Of a stretch of DNA of 64,000 nucleotides, positions 35,201 through 43,458 are shown one piece after another. Made by a program: the position numbers and the translations under genes. The notes beneath the pieces were generated by a model, which worked only from the letters and a program-made list of their open reading frames with translations, ran no database searches and was not told where the DNA came from. Positions within the stretch are counted from its first letter, which is position 1. Every line of letters starts with the position of its first letter. This DNA comes from Diadema setosum (taxonomy: Eukaryota > Echinodermata > Echinoidea > Diadematoida > Diadematidae), in NCBI RefSeq assembly GCF_964275005.1, contig NC_092705.1:20529723-20593722 (forward strand). Direction: 5' to 3'.

Positions 35201-36354
35201 TTTTGTCATCATAATGCAATGCAGGCCACAAAAAAGGCTGTCGGCTCCGATTTGTGAACTTATTTCTGGTTTTACAGTATCATGTATCAGGCTGCACCAC
35301 AGTGTGATTCTTTCATGTCTTTGCATCCATTGTGTTCTGAATTTCCTTTCCATGGTTGACTTTGTCTTCTTGCATGCAAAACTTCTGTTCCCACTTATGT
35401 TTAGCTTGTGTTTTTCCTTTTTTTTCACTTCTTGCTAGTGATCATTTACCTGTCTGTGTGCCTGTTGTTTCTGTCAATTTCTCATTGTGGTTTGTAGGTA
35501 TACACCAGCTCATCAATAAGTATGTCAAAACTTTGTTGACATTTTCAAACAACCGACCAAAATTGCTTCTCATTCATAGAATTTGAGCCAAATCTGTGTG
35601 TTACAAGTATGTCTGATCCATAGCCGAATGTTGATTGCATGATTTTGACATTTCCATTTTCTTGAGACTCCAAAGCTTTCCAGAGATATGTCATTTTTTT
35701 TTATTTCTCATTTCTACAAACCCACCAAAGAAAAGATCTGAAAGCTGGCAATTAGGCAAATAAAATAATGAGAAAATTAACTCTGAAGATTGAATGTACA
35801 ATTTGTAGTCCAGTTTTGAGGAGATATGGATCATTTCAAAGCAGTGTAGCAACATACTTTCAAGATAGAGAAAAGAAAAGCATGAATTTCAAGCCGTGGA
35901 TGTCTTTCACTTTAAGATTAAGAAGGCTGTACCGAAGATCTCAAGTGTTTAATTTTGGAACAAATACCAAAATTTGGTAAGGGCTGTTTCTCACTGACTA
36001 GCTAGGGTACATGCTTGATGTACATGTACTTTCTCTCTTACTGGAGGAACTGTTGGTAGTATTTCATCCTTCTATTCTTTATTTCCTGTTCTTTATTTAC
36101 AGCTAGCGTTCCAGTCCCACCAAGCTGCCAAAGTCATCATCCAGGAATATGACGTCCCGACGGAGGCACCTCCGACAGAGAGACAATTAGATGTGGGCGG
36201 AGGGGGCCCCCTTGGTACTGATGATGTGAAGTACTCCATGGAGGATGGTGGACGCGAGAGGGATGGGGAGAACAATGAGGGAGCAAAGGACGCGACCCAG
36301 GATGGCGAGGTGGAAAAGACGGAAAAGGGCGATGGAGTAGTCTCACTTTCTTGA
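12744..36354 (+). CDS. cAMP-receptor-like 7TM GPCR (Dicty_CAR / class E-like), complete
   Basis: Seven-helix plasma-membrane receptor. Coding exons: 12744-12827, 14770-14822, 15686-15797, 20623-20683, 22470-22557, 23813-23902, 24603-24641, 26063-26141, 27215-27345, 28284-28431, 36103-36354; 1137 nt, 378 residues, every junction in frame with GT-AG borders. Helices are visible at about 33-56 (ALASLSLVGCIFMITLIWLF), 63-83, 105-125, 134-152, 177-197, 229-245 and 256-279. C93 before TM3 and C163 in loop 2 (GAWCWIKDEYPVWRF) can form the usual disulfide. TM7 reads LVGFVNAIVYG, like the QGFxNAIVYG motif of Dictyostelium cAMP receptors and their animal relatives, but with V in place of Q. No signal peptide; the start is the first ATG in frame and an upstream in-frame TTG at 12672 is not used. 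The 83-residue tail is acidic and Gly-rich. Ligand unknown. Confidence 0.92.
13173..13278. mobile_element. TTAA-flanked MITE (copy 2)
   Basis: 106 bp between TTAA sites, right end CGTCCTCAACGGGTTAA. Same family as 5003, 34580 and 46285, here in the opposite orientation (GCTACAACACGCATTTCCCC is the complement of the GTTGTAGC phrase). Confidence 0.75.
13366..13508 (-). repeat. tRNA-derived SINE-like sequence inside 15-bp inverted repeats
   Basis: On the minus strand, TAGTGATCAGGTGG (A-box-like) is followed after about 55 bp by GGTTCAAATCC (B box, plus-strand 13401-13413 region), the layout of a tRNA-like SINE head; the lead TTAGTAGTATAGTGATCAG recalls a tRNA-Asp 5' half. Unusually, the unit is bounded by exact inverted copies of GCACTGAATTAATCA (13366-13380 and 13494-13508), not by direct repeats. 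It lies in intron 1 of the receptor. Confidence 0.55.
15404..15494. mobile_element. TTAA-flanked MITE, second family (copy 1)
   Basis: 91 bp between TTAA sites. It shares AAAACCCCATGGCGTAGTAC and CACTGTCCAAACTCC with the copy at 23680-23771 (AAAACCCCATAGCATTGTAC). The left end is TTAACCCACG; the right end has decayed. Intron 3 of the receptor. Confidence 0.65.
16153..16928. mobile_element. ~776-bp TIR element with repeated GTAACGTTACTAACC
   Basis: Left end GGGCAATTCCGCAGTTAG and right end CTAACCGCGGAATTGCCC are inverted copies. The 15-mer GTAACGTTACTAACC, itself containing the palindrome GTAACGTTAC, occurs exactly four times (16522-16536, 16537-16551, 16724-16738, 16902-16916), the last joined to the right terminus. 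A similar ATTTA stands outside both ends. No transposase; the repeats look like subterminal transposase-binding sites. Intron 3 of the receptor. Confidence 0.75.
17310..17689 (-). other. Candidate last exon of an unknown nested minus-strand gene
   Basis: Reading on the minus strand from 17689, a good acceptor (CCCCTAATACAG) is followed by 41 codons and a stop at 17564-17566. The peptide includes NTRPPFQLVVDPIYCNP and LPEGKDAPYKTRR and has a coding-like composition, unlike the AT-rich surroundings. An AATAAA signal on the same strand (plus-strand TTTATT at 17323-17328) lies about 235 nt after the stop. I do not recognise the family, and no upstream exon could be found in the 2.9 kb before it. 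It may be a nested gene, an exon captured by a repeat, or a remnant. It sits antisense inside intron 3 of the receptor. Confidence 0.4.
17690..17781. repeat. Direct repeat copy 1 of a ~90-bp segment
   Basis: This segment recurs at 19322-19395 in the same orientation with about 85% identity by eye (shared phrases GTATGAGAG, GCCACAG, ACCAATTTTGTG, CTTATCTGGCCGAT). The similarity starts exactly at the intron side of the exon border at 17689/17690. The second copy continues beyond a MITE insertion, at 19653-19672. Confidence 0.7.
19042..19200 (+). repeat. Tandem ~74-bp duplication with GAA runs
   Basis: Two adjacent copies of a purine-rich unit containing AGGATGAGGAGGAAGAAAGT, then ATATGAAAGAGATACTTGCA, each next to a run of GAA triplets. 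The offset between copies is about 74 bp. Non-coding; explains the Ser/Phe-rich reading frames on the minus strand. Confidence 0.85.
19322..19395. repeat. Direct repeat copy 2, interrupted by a MITE
   Basis: Second copy of the segment at 17690. It breaks off at 19395, where an element begins; the continuation resumes at 19653 (CAATATCATAATGAGCTCTC against GATGTCACAACAAGCTCTC in copy 1). The insertion is therefore younger than the duplication. Confidence 0.65.
19396..19652. mobile_element. MITE rich in TGATCAG palindromes, inserted in an older repeat
   Basis: Ends TATGGAACGCCATA and TATGACCTTCCATA are imperfect inverted copies with TA at each border. The body repeats ACTGATCAGAGGTTT-like phrases about seven times in both orientations. 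The empty-site comparison with 17690-17781 confirms the limits. TA borders suggest a Tc1/mariner-type target. Confidence 0.65.
19717..20034. mobile_element. MITE with AGAGACTCCAAC ends
   Basis: About 318 bp; the left end AGAGACTCCAACCTC is matched by the complement at the right end (GAGTTGGAGTCTCT). CACTAC occurs just outside both ends and may be the target duplication. An internal hairpin TGATGTGCGC-TTT-GCGCACATCA lies at 19794-19816. Non-coding. Confidence 0.6.
20083..20476. mobile_element. TTAA-flanked 394-bp MITE, piggyBac-like
   Basis: Begins TTAAAGGTGCATGGTCCCGG and ends with the complement of TTAAAGGGGCATAGTCCCGG. TTAA at both limits is the piggyBac target. The body is GC-richer than the intron and has no long reading frame. 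It ends about 150 bp before receptor exon 4. Confidence 0.8.
20783..22069 (-). mobile_element. pearl/HINE-like composite element (copy A)
   Basis: Seven diverged tandem repeats with spacings, read at the CTACTCC phrase, of 148, 158, 158, 158, 157, 156 and 158 bp. At the left border come a CCGT/GTGT short tandem tract (about 20837-20901) and a foldback with GCCGAACGAGTTCGAGC. Ends share TGTCCCCGCCG with the complement of CGGCGGAGACA. This order (core satellite of ~160 bp, tetranucleotide tract, terminal hairpin) is that of pearl and related Helentron-associated elements. The element reads on the minus strand if the hairpin is the 3' end. Each unit holds the nuclear-receptor-like site TGACCTTTGACCT. 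Receptor intron 4. Confidence 0.8.
22826..23215 (+). repeat. Diverged tandem duplication, offset about 217 bp
   Basis: CATGTGAAACAGAAACTATT occurs at about 22825 and 23042, followed in both copies by GCTAGATTT, ATCATAATTGATATA, TACAAGTTTTCC, and later GTTTTAGGA and CTATAGT/AATATAGT. A local tandem duplication in receptor intron 5; no coding content. Confidence 0.7.
23265..23388. mobile_element. Short MITE with GGGCCCTGTTTTATGAAG-type ends
   Basis: The right end (AATTTTAACTCTTCATAAAA then CAGGGCCC) is the imperfect complement of the left (GAGTCCCATTTTATCAAAAG then ATAAAATT). About 120 bp, non-coding. Resembles the element at 43331-43458. Confidence 0.55.
23680..23771. mobile_element. TTAA-flanked MITE, second family (copy 2)
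   Basis: 92 bp from CTAACCCATTGAG to AAAGGGTTAA; body shared with 15404-15494. It ends about 40 bp before receptor exon 6, so part of it may overlap the branch-point region. Confidence 0.7.
24766..25756 (-). mobile_element. pearl/HINE-like composite element (copy B)
   Basis: Same family and orientation as 20783-22069, starting TTTTTGTCCCCGCCGAACGA and ending CTACTTTTCCTTGTT. CTACTCC spacings are 148, 158, 158, 158 and 159 bp, so it has two fewer core units than copy A but the same short first unit. The tetranucleotide tract is at about 24827-24900. Receptor intron 7, 125 bp after exon 7. Confidence 0.8.
26676..26875 (+). repeat. Compound AAC/AAT/ATG trinucleotide microsatellite
   Basis: About 200 bp of CAA, then ATA, then ATG/ATA triplets. 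It produces long Ile, Leu, Tyr or Val reading frames on the minus strand that are not genes. Receptor intron 8. Confidence 0.95.
28714..30183. mobile_element. 1.47-kb TIR element with AAAT target duplication
   Basis: 31-bp inverted ends with one mismatch, GTGACCCGCGACAACGGTTT at the left against GTGACCGGCGACAACGGTTT at the right (complement), both continuing CAGGCAAAAGT. The 4-bp AAAT stands directly outside both ends (28710-28713 and 30184-30187). The interior is GC-richer than the intron but has no reading frame above about 104 codons and no transposase, so it is non-autonomous. The superfamily is not recognised; a 4-bp duplication excludes Tc1/mariner, hAT and piggyBac. It lies in the last large intron of the receptor, 280 bp after exon 10. 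Confidence 0.8.
30184..33218 (+). other. Receptor intron 10, middle part, no gene seen
   Basis: AT-rich intronic DNA. Contains a poly-T to poly-G junction (about 32130-32153), an ATG microsatellite (about 32176-32211) and short A runs. No exon with convincing splice sites was found before 33219. Confidence 0.6.
33219..33368 (+). CDS. Alternative last exon of the cAMP-receptor-like GPCR
   Basis: A pyrimidine-rich acceptor (CCCCGCTTCACACAG, ending 33218) is followed by 49 codons and TAG. Exon 10 of the receptor ends in phase 0 (ATT AAG at 28431), and this exon opens in phase 0, so it can join directly to residue 295 to give a 344-residue receptor. The tail reads GALNKRSAHQPIREYPL, SAPETPDLEDVS and HRNQYQHLPMK; it is Ser/Pro-containing, GC-rich, and has G/C-rich third positions in a ~38% GC intron, so it looks coding. 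AATAAA at 33694-33699 could end this transcript. It differs from the acidic, Gly-rich tail encoded at 36103-36354. Confidence 0.7.
   Translation, partial: GALNKRSAHQPIREYPLVSAPETPDLEDVSVLGMKSAFHRNQYQHLPMK
34580..34672. mobile_element. TTAA-flanked MITE (copy 3)
   Basis: 93 bp, TTAACCCATTGAGGACGAG at the left and CATCCTCAACGGGTTAA at the right: the best preserved copy of the family at 5003, 13173 and 46285. Confidence 0.85.
34866..35040 (+). repeat. TAC/CTG/ATT trinucleotide microsatellite
   Basis: About 175 bp of triplets on a TAC, CTG and TAT theme. It gives Leu-, Tyr- and Ser-rich false reading frames. Confidence 0.95.
35113..35279. mobile_element. TACTGTA-ended MITE (copy 2)
   Basis: TACTGTAAAACCAGAAAT at the left and the complement ATTTCTGGTTTTACAGTA at the right, 167 bp. 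The phrase GGAGAGGAGCCAAGAAT is shared with 63173-63300 (GGGAGGAGCCAAGATT). Confidence 0.85.
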
Positions 36355-39300
36355 GAGATGCTCCAGATAACCGTCTAAACACAGTCCAGATCAAGTGATC
36401 AGATGGCACAAAGATGTTATCATCACAGTTATGCATTTTCTTTGTCCTCCATCTCTGCTCTACTTATCATATGTGATGCGTTGTGACAGTGGCCGTGAGT
36501 GTATTGGTGTGCTTCTGTGCAGACAGTGAACATGTATAGTAAAAATAAGCTGGTCAAGATAAACTCGACTTTTGTGTCATGGAGATGAGTGTGGCTTCAT
36601 TATAAATGTCAGTAGACAGCTAGTGAGTGGCTGTGATTGAAAGTCATGAAGAGAACATGAAATGAGGATCCTGCTTGAATGTGTAAGTGATATTGTTTTA
36701 TATGAGTTTCATACTATTGAGTTTCATACTATTTTCACATCAGGGATCATATAACTGTCAGGAGGTTACTAATTGTCATCTTGAAATTGATGTACACCTT
36801 TAAGGTTGTGAAATGAGTGATGCATCCTGGCGTACAAAATGTATGGATCCATCAGTGCTTCATGCTGAAATAACCGCCATATTTCCTATCAGCGACTTCC
36901 CAGTGACCATACAGTGTACATGCAGTGATGTCTCATTTCATGTGCCAAGTACTTTTTGTTCACGGAGAGCAGATAAAATCAGTGATTTCCTTCTTGTTTC
37001 CTTTTTTTTTATTGCGGGGACTGTGATAGAAGTGATTGTTGTGATCCACCAGACTGTTGATAAATGGAGCAATGTGATACTGTGTTTAAAGGGTTCCTGC
37101 AATCCAACTAAATTGGGCTTTTCTCTACAGACAGTAACAATCGAATTTGAATGCTGTTTGGAATTAATCAGTTGGTTTGACCCTACATACTACAACAATG
37201 GAAACTTGATATTGAAAGTTTATCAGAGCCAGTATATGTATTTTTCTTATATATCAGGTGTATATTTTGCTATGATTAGCTTGCAACAGGGGAAAAAGAC
37301 TACATTGGCTCCATTTGTACCAAAGAAATGATTGTTATATCAGGTATTTTGTAAGTCAGATCTCTAGATACAGAGCTATTAGTGGACCTTGGTCTAGTGT
37401 ACAAGCAGAGAGACTGATTTCCATATTGTGTCCAGACATGTCTTTCACGAAAATGTGGAGACAAGATAGCTTTGAAATATTTCCATTGTGCTTTCATATG
37501 CAGACCTATTTAAGTTTTTATTTTGCAGAATTTTTATATATACATTGTATATTGAGTTCAAAGTTTTCATGAAAAAAAAATTGTACTTAGGTTTATCTCA
37601 CGATCCTAAGCAAATATATCTATAAAGGGGAATTAAAAACTGTCATTTAAATCAATATGAATGGAATACAACTTAAGATTGTGTGGCATTCTAGTTGGTA
37701 AAGGCTGATATATGGCTTTGACAAGCCAGGAGCAGACCCTTGCAAAAAAAAGAGAGAAAAAAAGAAAAGTATTTTGTGCAGCCATGAAGAGTAAAGACAT
37801 TTTGGAATCATAGTGCCAGATTCCAGTCAGATGAGATGAGTAGTAAGGCAACTTCCAGTGTAACAATGGCCTCGGGTCTGGCAGTTTTCTCTTGTTTAGA
37901 TGTTGAAATTTCATCATAGCTGAATTATAAAGTATATAAAGATGATTGTATAGACAATAACTTTGGGACCAGAATTTTTACTTTGGTGTAAATAGAATTT
38001 TGTTGTAACTGTGTTCATTATATCGGATGTGCATTGTATCAAATGCCATGGACCTCACTAATTTGTCCTTCCATCAAACCACAATACAGGTTATTCGAAC
38101 AATCAAATCTTGAGGAAATTTGTGCTGCAGAAGTTTTCATGTTATGGTCTTTAAATTGGCACCTCTGAATTTGATTGCATATCTTATGTTGGAGAAAGAT
38201 GAGATGAAACTGGTTACAGTCATTGAATCTGCACACAATTAGAAAGAATCTTACCAAAATTTGATTAGTATGTGTTGTCAATTTGATAAGATATGAATTT
38301 AGCAATCAAAGGCTTTTAAAAATTGTTCACCAGCATAAAACATTCATACATGAATTATGAAGAGCTCAGTGAAAAAAAGAAGAAAAGAATTAGCTTTCTT
38401 TATGAAATGCTACAATTAATAATATTCAAAGAGTGAGTAGTCACAAGTGCGATTGAACGAAATTTGCACTCGGGGCGAAAGATGAATAGAGTGCCTCATT
38501 CCTTCACTTCATTGCACGAGTAAAGACCATACGCTATTTTTTTGTATACAACACCTCAGACACTGACGGATGTGGTCCACACCGATTCTTGAATTTAAAT
38601 ACAGAATTGGCAACCCTTCTGGTAATAAAGCAATACAGCACCAAACCACAAAGTGTTTTTTAGGTCTTGAGAGGTTTAGTGATCTAGATCGTGAATCTGT
38701 AATCCTACTGTGTGTCAAATGTATGTTGTACTGTGGCAGTAATACTGTTGGTCACCTAGTTGCCTGCCATAGAGAGTTCTGATTGCAGCAAACATGTAAC
38801 ATTTATTAGCTGCAGGTCAAACCTGCATCAGTGGGCAACTGAAGTGAGAATACCTTTTTTGGGTTGTATTTTTAATAGATGATTTGTGAATGAGTGAATG
38901 GTGTCATCATGTTGGGTATTGTGTCCTAAAAATCACTCACTGTTGCAATTAATAGTGTATGACTGTGCCAGTTTTTGCTCATTGCTGAAAGTATTTGGAT
39001 ATGTAAACAAAGAGTTGTACACATGTTTATGCATACTTTGTGATGCTAGTACTACTTAACACAATGTAAATATCCCAAATTTGTACAAAGTGATGTTTTT
39101 GATGAATTTGCAGCAACTGCAGTGTAAGTTAATGAGGTCATGTCAGTATTTTCCAAATGAAGCTCAAACTCCAAAATGCTCTGTTGTCATACATATTACA
39201 TTTATTCAAACTGGATATAGTATATTTTTGTTAGTACATACATGTATATCATATATTACCCCATGCACTTGGTTGTGGTATGTCATGTATAAAGGATTGA

Positions 39301-39800
39301 GATTTGATGTTTATGTGTAACACAGTTGTCGTAAAAGTTGATTGGGAATCACTACAGTAGACAGAAGTTATGATCCTCTCTCTATAATCATAAAAATGTG
39401 AAGGTATGTTCATGTCCTATTGGACTTGTGTATTCAGTGTTTCTTTTATGTAAAATTGTGCAAACATCTTGCATGTAGAATATTAAGATACTCTGTACTT
39501 AATGAGTGTGATGGGCTTTGAGTGAATGTCCACTAAAAGTCTTACTCTCAAAGACATCCAAGCCTTTGAGGTTGTTAGGGGTAATGATATGAATGGTAAA
39601 CTATCTGCAGCACAAGCCCACTTATAACAGATGGCTATTTTTCACTGTTTTAAAACAGGGAAGTGGTATTTAAAATTATGGAATGATCTACCCACGAGTG
39701 AGACCAGGGCTTCAGTTGCAATAGATGTTTCTGGTTGTATGTAACATACAACATTATGGAATAATCTCTCTCTGTTTGTAAGGCAAGCAGCTACAGTTGA

Positions 39801-40068
39801 TGGCCCAAATTCACAAAGGTGGTACAATTGAAACCATGGTTTAAACCATGGACAAAGACCGTGGGGCGCCAAGTGTCGCATGGAATATTTCATCACGAAA
39901 TCAGTCATTTCGTCGTCGAAATGATTATTTTGTAACGAAATGACAACATTTCGTAACGAAATGACCGATTTTGTAACAAAATATTCCATGCGACACTTGG
40001 CGCCCCATGGTCTTTGTCCATGGTTTAAACCATGGTTTCAATTGTACCACCTTTGTGAATTTGGGCCA
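39801..40068. mobile_element. Foldback MITE with ~110-bp arms
   Basis: 268 bp, of which about 110 bp at each end are near-perfect inverted copies (TGGCCCAAATTCACAAAGG at the left, its complement at the right; a few mismatches). The centre repeats TAACGAAATGA/CATTTCGT phrases. The arms also contain the nested palindrome AAACCATGGTTTAAACCATG. No clear target duplication. Non-coding. Confidence 0.85.
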
Positions 40069-40738
40069 GTGAGTTTTAGACCAGGTTAAAAATTGATCTT
40101 TTGAACAATGCATTCTATGTTTGAATTATGTATGTCGTGATTATTGCTTTGTAATGCGCAGTCGAGTATATAATTGTAGTAGCTGCATAATATAAATGTC
40201 CTTTATTATCATTATTAACAATACCATAATTGGTATTACCACAGCAACAAATGAGATCCTCTCTGCTGATAAAGTGTTTCCTATCTGTTGCTATAGTAAG
40301 ATCAATTATTGCTACGTACGCACAATACAATTGCAGACCTTGCTATGAAGTGGGTGCCAGGCCATTAAGTTAAATGATATGCTAATTTGGTGCAACATGT
40401 TCAGAGTTAATTCACTGATGTATAATTTCGAATTCCCAGAGTGACTCTTTTTTCTTCCAGTGCTCATTTGGTAGCTCCACAGTGGGCTGCAAATGAAGTT
40501 TGTTTAATACACAAGGCAGTTAATTAAACATTCTTAACTTGACAAGAACATTGTCTTGAGTGTTGTGTGTTGCAGTGTTATTGCTAATACAATTATATGT
40601 GGTATGTACTGAGAAAAGTTAAGGGGTTGTGTCACAATCATGAAATTCTTACTAGACATAATTCATTGAATCAAAAATATTTGGTCCTTTGTTTTCCATC
40701 ATGTAAAGACATCCCTAAACCAGTCTATACTTCTCTGA

Positions 40739-41150
40739 GATGAAAGGAGTAGAATGAAAGAGAAGTAGGAGGAAGAGAAGAGGACTAGGGAAGAAAGGGG
40801 CAGGTAGATGGAAAATGGAGGAGTAAAAGAAGGTAAAGAGAGGAGTAGGGGTACAAGAAGGAGAGGGAAAAGGGAAAGAAGGGGAGGTGGGCTAGAAGGA
40901 AAGGGGAATAGAATAGGAAAGGAGTAGAAGGAGTTGTGGAAAAGGGAAGAGGGAGAGGAGGAGATTGGATCAAGGAGAAAGTAGTGGTAGAAAGGAGGGT
41001 GAGGGAGGAAGGGTAGGAGGATGATGAGGGACGAGGGGTATAAGGAGGGAGGAGAATGAGGGGGTGGTAGGAGGTGGATTGAGGAGGAAGAGGGCAGAGG
41101 TGAGGTAGGAAGAGGAGATGCAGAAGGACAGGGCAGGCAGGAGAAAGTCA
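40739..41150 (+). repeat. Polypurine (AGG/GAA-rich) tract, about 410 bp
   Basis: The plus strand is nearly all A and G with scattered T and very few C. It is a degenerate AGGAG/GAAAG theme, not a pure microsatellite. It can form H-DNA or G-rich structures. The minus-strand frame of 225 codons (40699-41376) arises from this tract and is not a gene. Confidence 0.9.
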
Positions 41151-43330
41151 TGGGAAGAGCTGTAGCAGCCATTGGGGAAACATTTTGCAGATGGAGACCG
41201 GTGGGGGGATATAAAAAATGTTCCATTGAAGGGGATTGCAGTGCTATTGGGGAGGGTGAAACTTCCCCTAAATTGCATTTCACAGTGAGGTCTGAGCATT
41301 CTGCTGAAGCCTGACCACCAAAGTCCATCCATCTGGTTTTTTTTTTTTTTTTTTTTTTCTGGGGTAGTAAGACCACATACCTTCACTGAAAATTCTCCCA
41401 AACCTAGTGCATCAATCACCGTCAGGCACTCCAGATATGCGAAGCTAGACCACCTTCTAGATCACATTTCCTTATAACGTACACTTTACCCCACAAATTA
41501 TAGGAACCCAGGTATAAATAGTCTGTATGTTTAAATTGTGTGTTTTTTGAAGCACTGCATGTTACACAAAAATACATGAACTACATTGTGAGACGTAGGA
41601 GGCCTATCTTTTTTATTGTTTTAGTCATTGCCACTAATGCAAAAATATTTTATTACAAGAGAAAATCAGACAACATTGTACCTATGGGCATGACATAAGT
41701 GAACATTACTACATTGTCATATTTATCCAATTCCTGACTCAAACTTATTAAACCCATGTAATTATTGTAGTACAATGTGTACAGTTGTATGTGATGTGAT
41801 ATTGTACACCAGCCCACAAACTGATAGAAAACCTCTCAAAATTCAATACAACCTTCACAGTTGATGTATTACAGACATACAGACTTCAATGAATATCTCA
41901 TTTGGTATAGAGCTACCTAGAATATATTTCACCCATCACAAGTTGAGTGCATTTCAGAGCTTACTTTCACAGATTTTTGGGAGAGTGAGTATGGAATAAA
42001 GAAAACGTTCATCCATTGTAAGTCTATACGTACAAGTATGTACCAATGAAACACATTTTTGCTGTTTATCATGAAATTACATAATTTCACTGCACAAGCA
42101 TTCATGCACATACATTGATACATTACGTGTATTATGCAAAAAAAGGAAGACAGGAAAGCAAAAATTGTACACTGTATCTCTTTATATAAGAATTTAATAA
42201 TTCACATATTTATACATGGCATGCTCCATGTGCATAACAATAGAAAACATACACTGCATCTTAAATTAATCTCACCTTTCTCTCAAATATGCATATTGTG
42301 ACTGGACAAAAAGACAAATTCTCCGTTTGAGCAGAAATAATGTTACTCTGTATCACTGGCTGAATGATTCAAATCATTTTTCCCCATTACGTATTATAAA
42401 ATAAATGTACGTAACACGGAATTACATGTACAGCTGTAAAGACATTAGATATTAAGCACCATCATGGAATTCATTTCAAAGGTAGTACATTGTATAATGT
42501 AGCAGAGGTGTATAAAACTGCTGAACTGATAGCTAAGAAAACACAAATGTTGTCTACAAGGAGAAGGCATTCCCTCATCACATTATGCCCATATGATAAT
42601 GGCCCCATTGTCCGGCGCCCTAGAAGATGATACAGTTGCTTCGTTGCCATAAATGATCAACTACATGGATCATATACAACTAAAATATATAACTAAAATG
42701 ACAAATTTGATGCTTGATTCTGCTCCGACTCTTTTATTTTTCTCACGCATTTCGACATCAAACTGCTTAAAATTTGGTGATTCTTGTGTCAGAGTATAAT
42801 AGTGTCATTATGTTGCTACTATAGCAGACTGTTTATGGTCATTGCTAGTCTTTTCACACCCTTTAAAGGGTTTTACCTTTTACCAGAATACAGGTCCTCA
42901 ATCAGTGGAATGGAGAAATGACACACATTAACTTTTTTTTTTCTAATTTTTTCATGATCCTAACAACTTTGCAAATCAAAGGTAAACATGATTGCAATAA
43001 TTTGTACAGATGATTAAAAAAAGAGAAGAAATCTAGCACAAGGATTATCTCTCATTAAAGAACATTTAAAGAGAATTGCATACATGTATAACAGCTTCCC
43101 CCATGGCTCAACTGAAGAAAAAAAAATGAATTAAATAAAAGATGCAAGTGGAATGTCAAATTCAGAGAGTTGTTTTAAAAAAGGTTTGTGTCACTGGCAA
43201 CTGGAATCTTTTGGATTGTCTTCTTTATAAATCTCCAAAATCACAAGATCCACAATATTCATCGTCTATGCACTCTGAGACAGGGTACTAGATTCATGAA
43301 GATCTAATAGACTAGTTAGGTGTTGTCACC

Positions 43331-43458
43331 TGGGCCCTGTTACATGTTTCATAAAGCTGTTCGTAAAGTTACGAACAACACACATTTGAACTGATCACCA
43401 GGCACTCATAAGTCATGTGTAAATTTATGAACAGCTTTATGAAACAACCCCCTGTTAC
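43331..43458. mobile_element. Short MITE, TTTCATAAAGCTGTTC arms
   Basis: TTTCATAAAGCTGTTCGTAAA at 43347 pairs with the complement at the right (TTTATGAACAGCTTTATGAAA, ending about 43444). CTGTTAC occurs just outside both arms (43337-43343, 43452-43458) and may be a 7-bp duplication or part of the ends. About 110-128 bp, non-coding. Confidence 0.65.

Larger units (their letters stand above)
33369..36102 (+). other. Region between the two alternative receptor 3' exons
   Basis: It would be 3' UTR and downstream DNA for the short form and intron for the long form. Contents: an AATAAA at 33694, a TTAA MITE (34580), a trinucleotide microsatellite (34866-35040) and a TACTGTA MITE (35113). No other exon recognised. 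Confidence 0.6.

Noticed and set aside
40699-41419. Open frames of 149 and 225 codons on the minus strand
   Set aside because: They arise from a polypurine tract plus a T21 run. The peptide is low-complexity Pro/Ser/Leu and the frame has no splice or start context.
41338-41461. tRNA-derived SINE with poly-A tail on the minus strand
   Set aside because: GGTGGTCTAGCTTCGC recalls an A box and a T21 run follows, but the B-box candidate (GGTTTGGGAG) is too weak.
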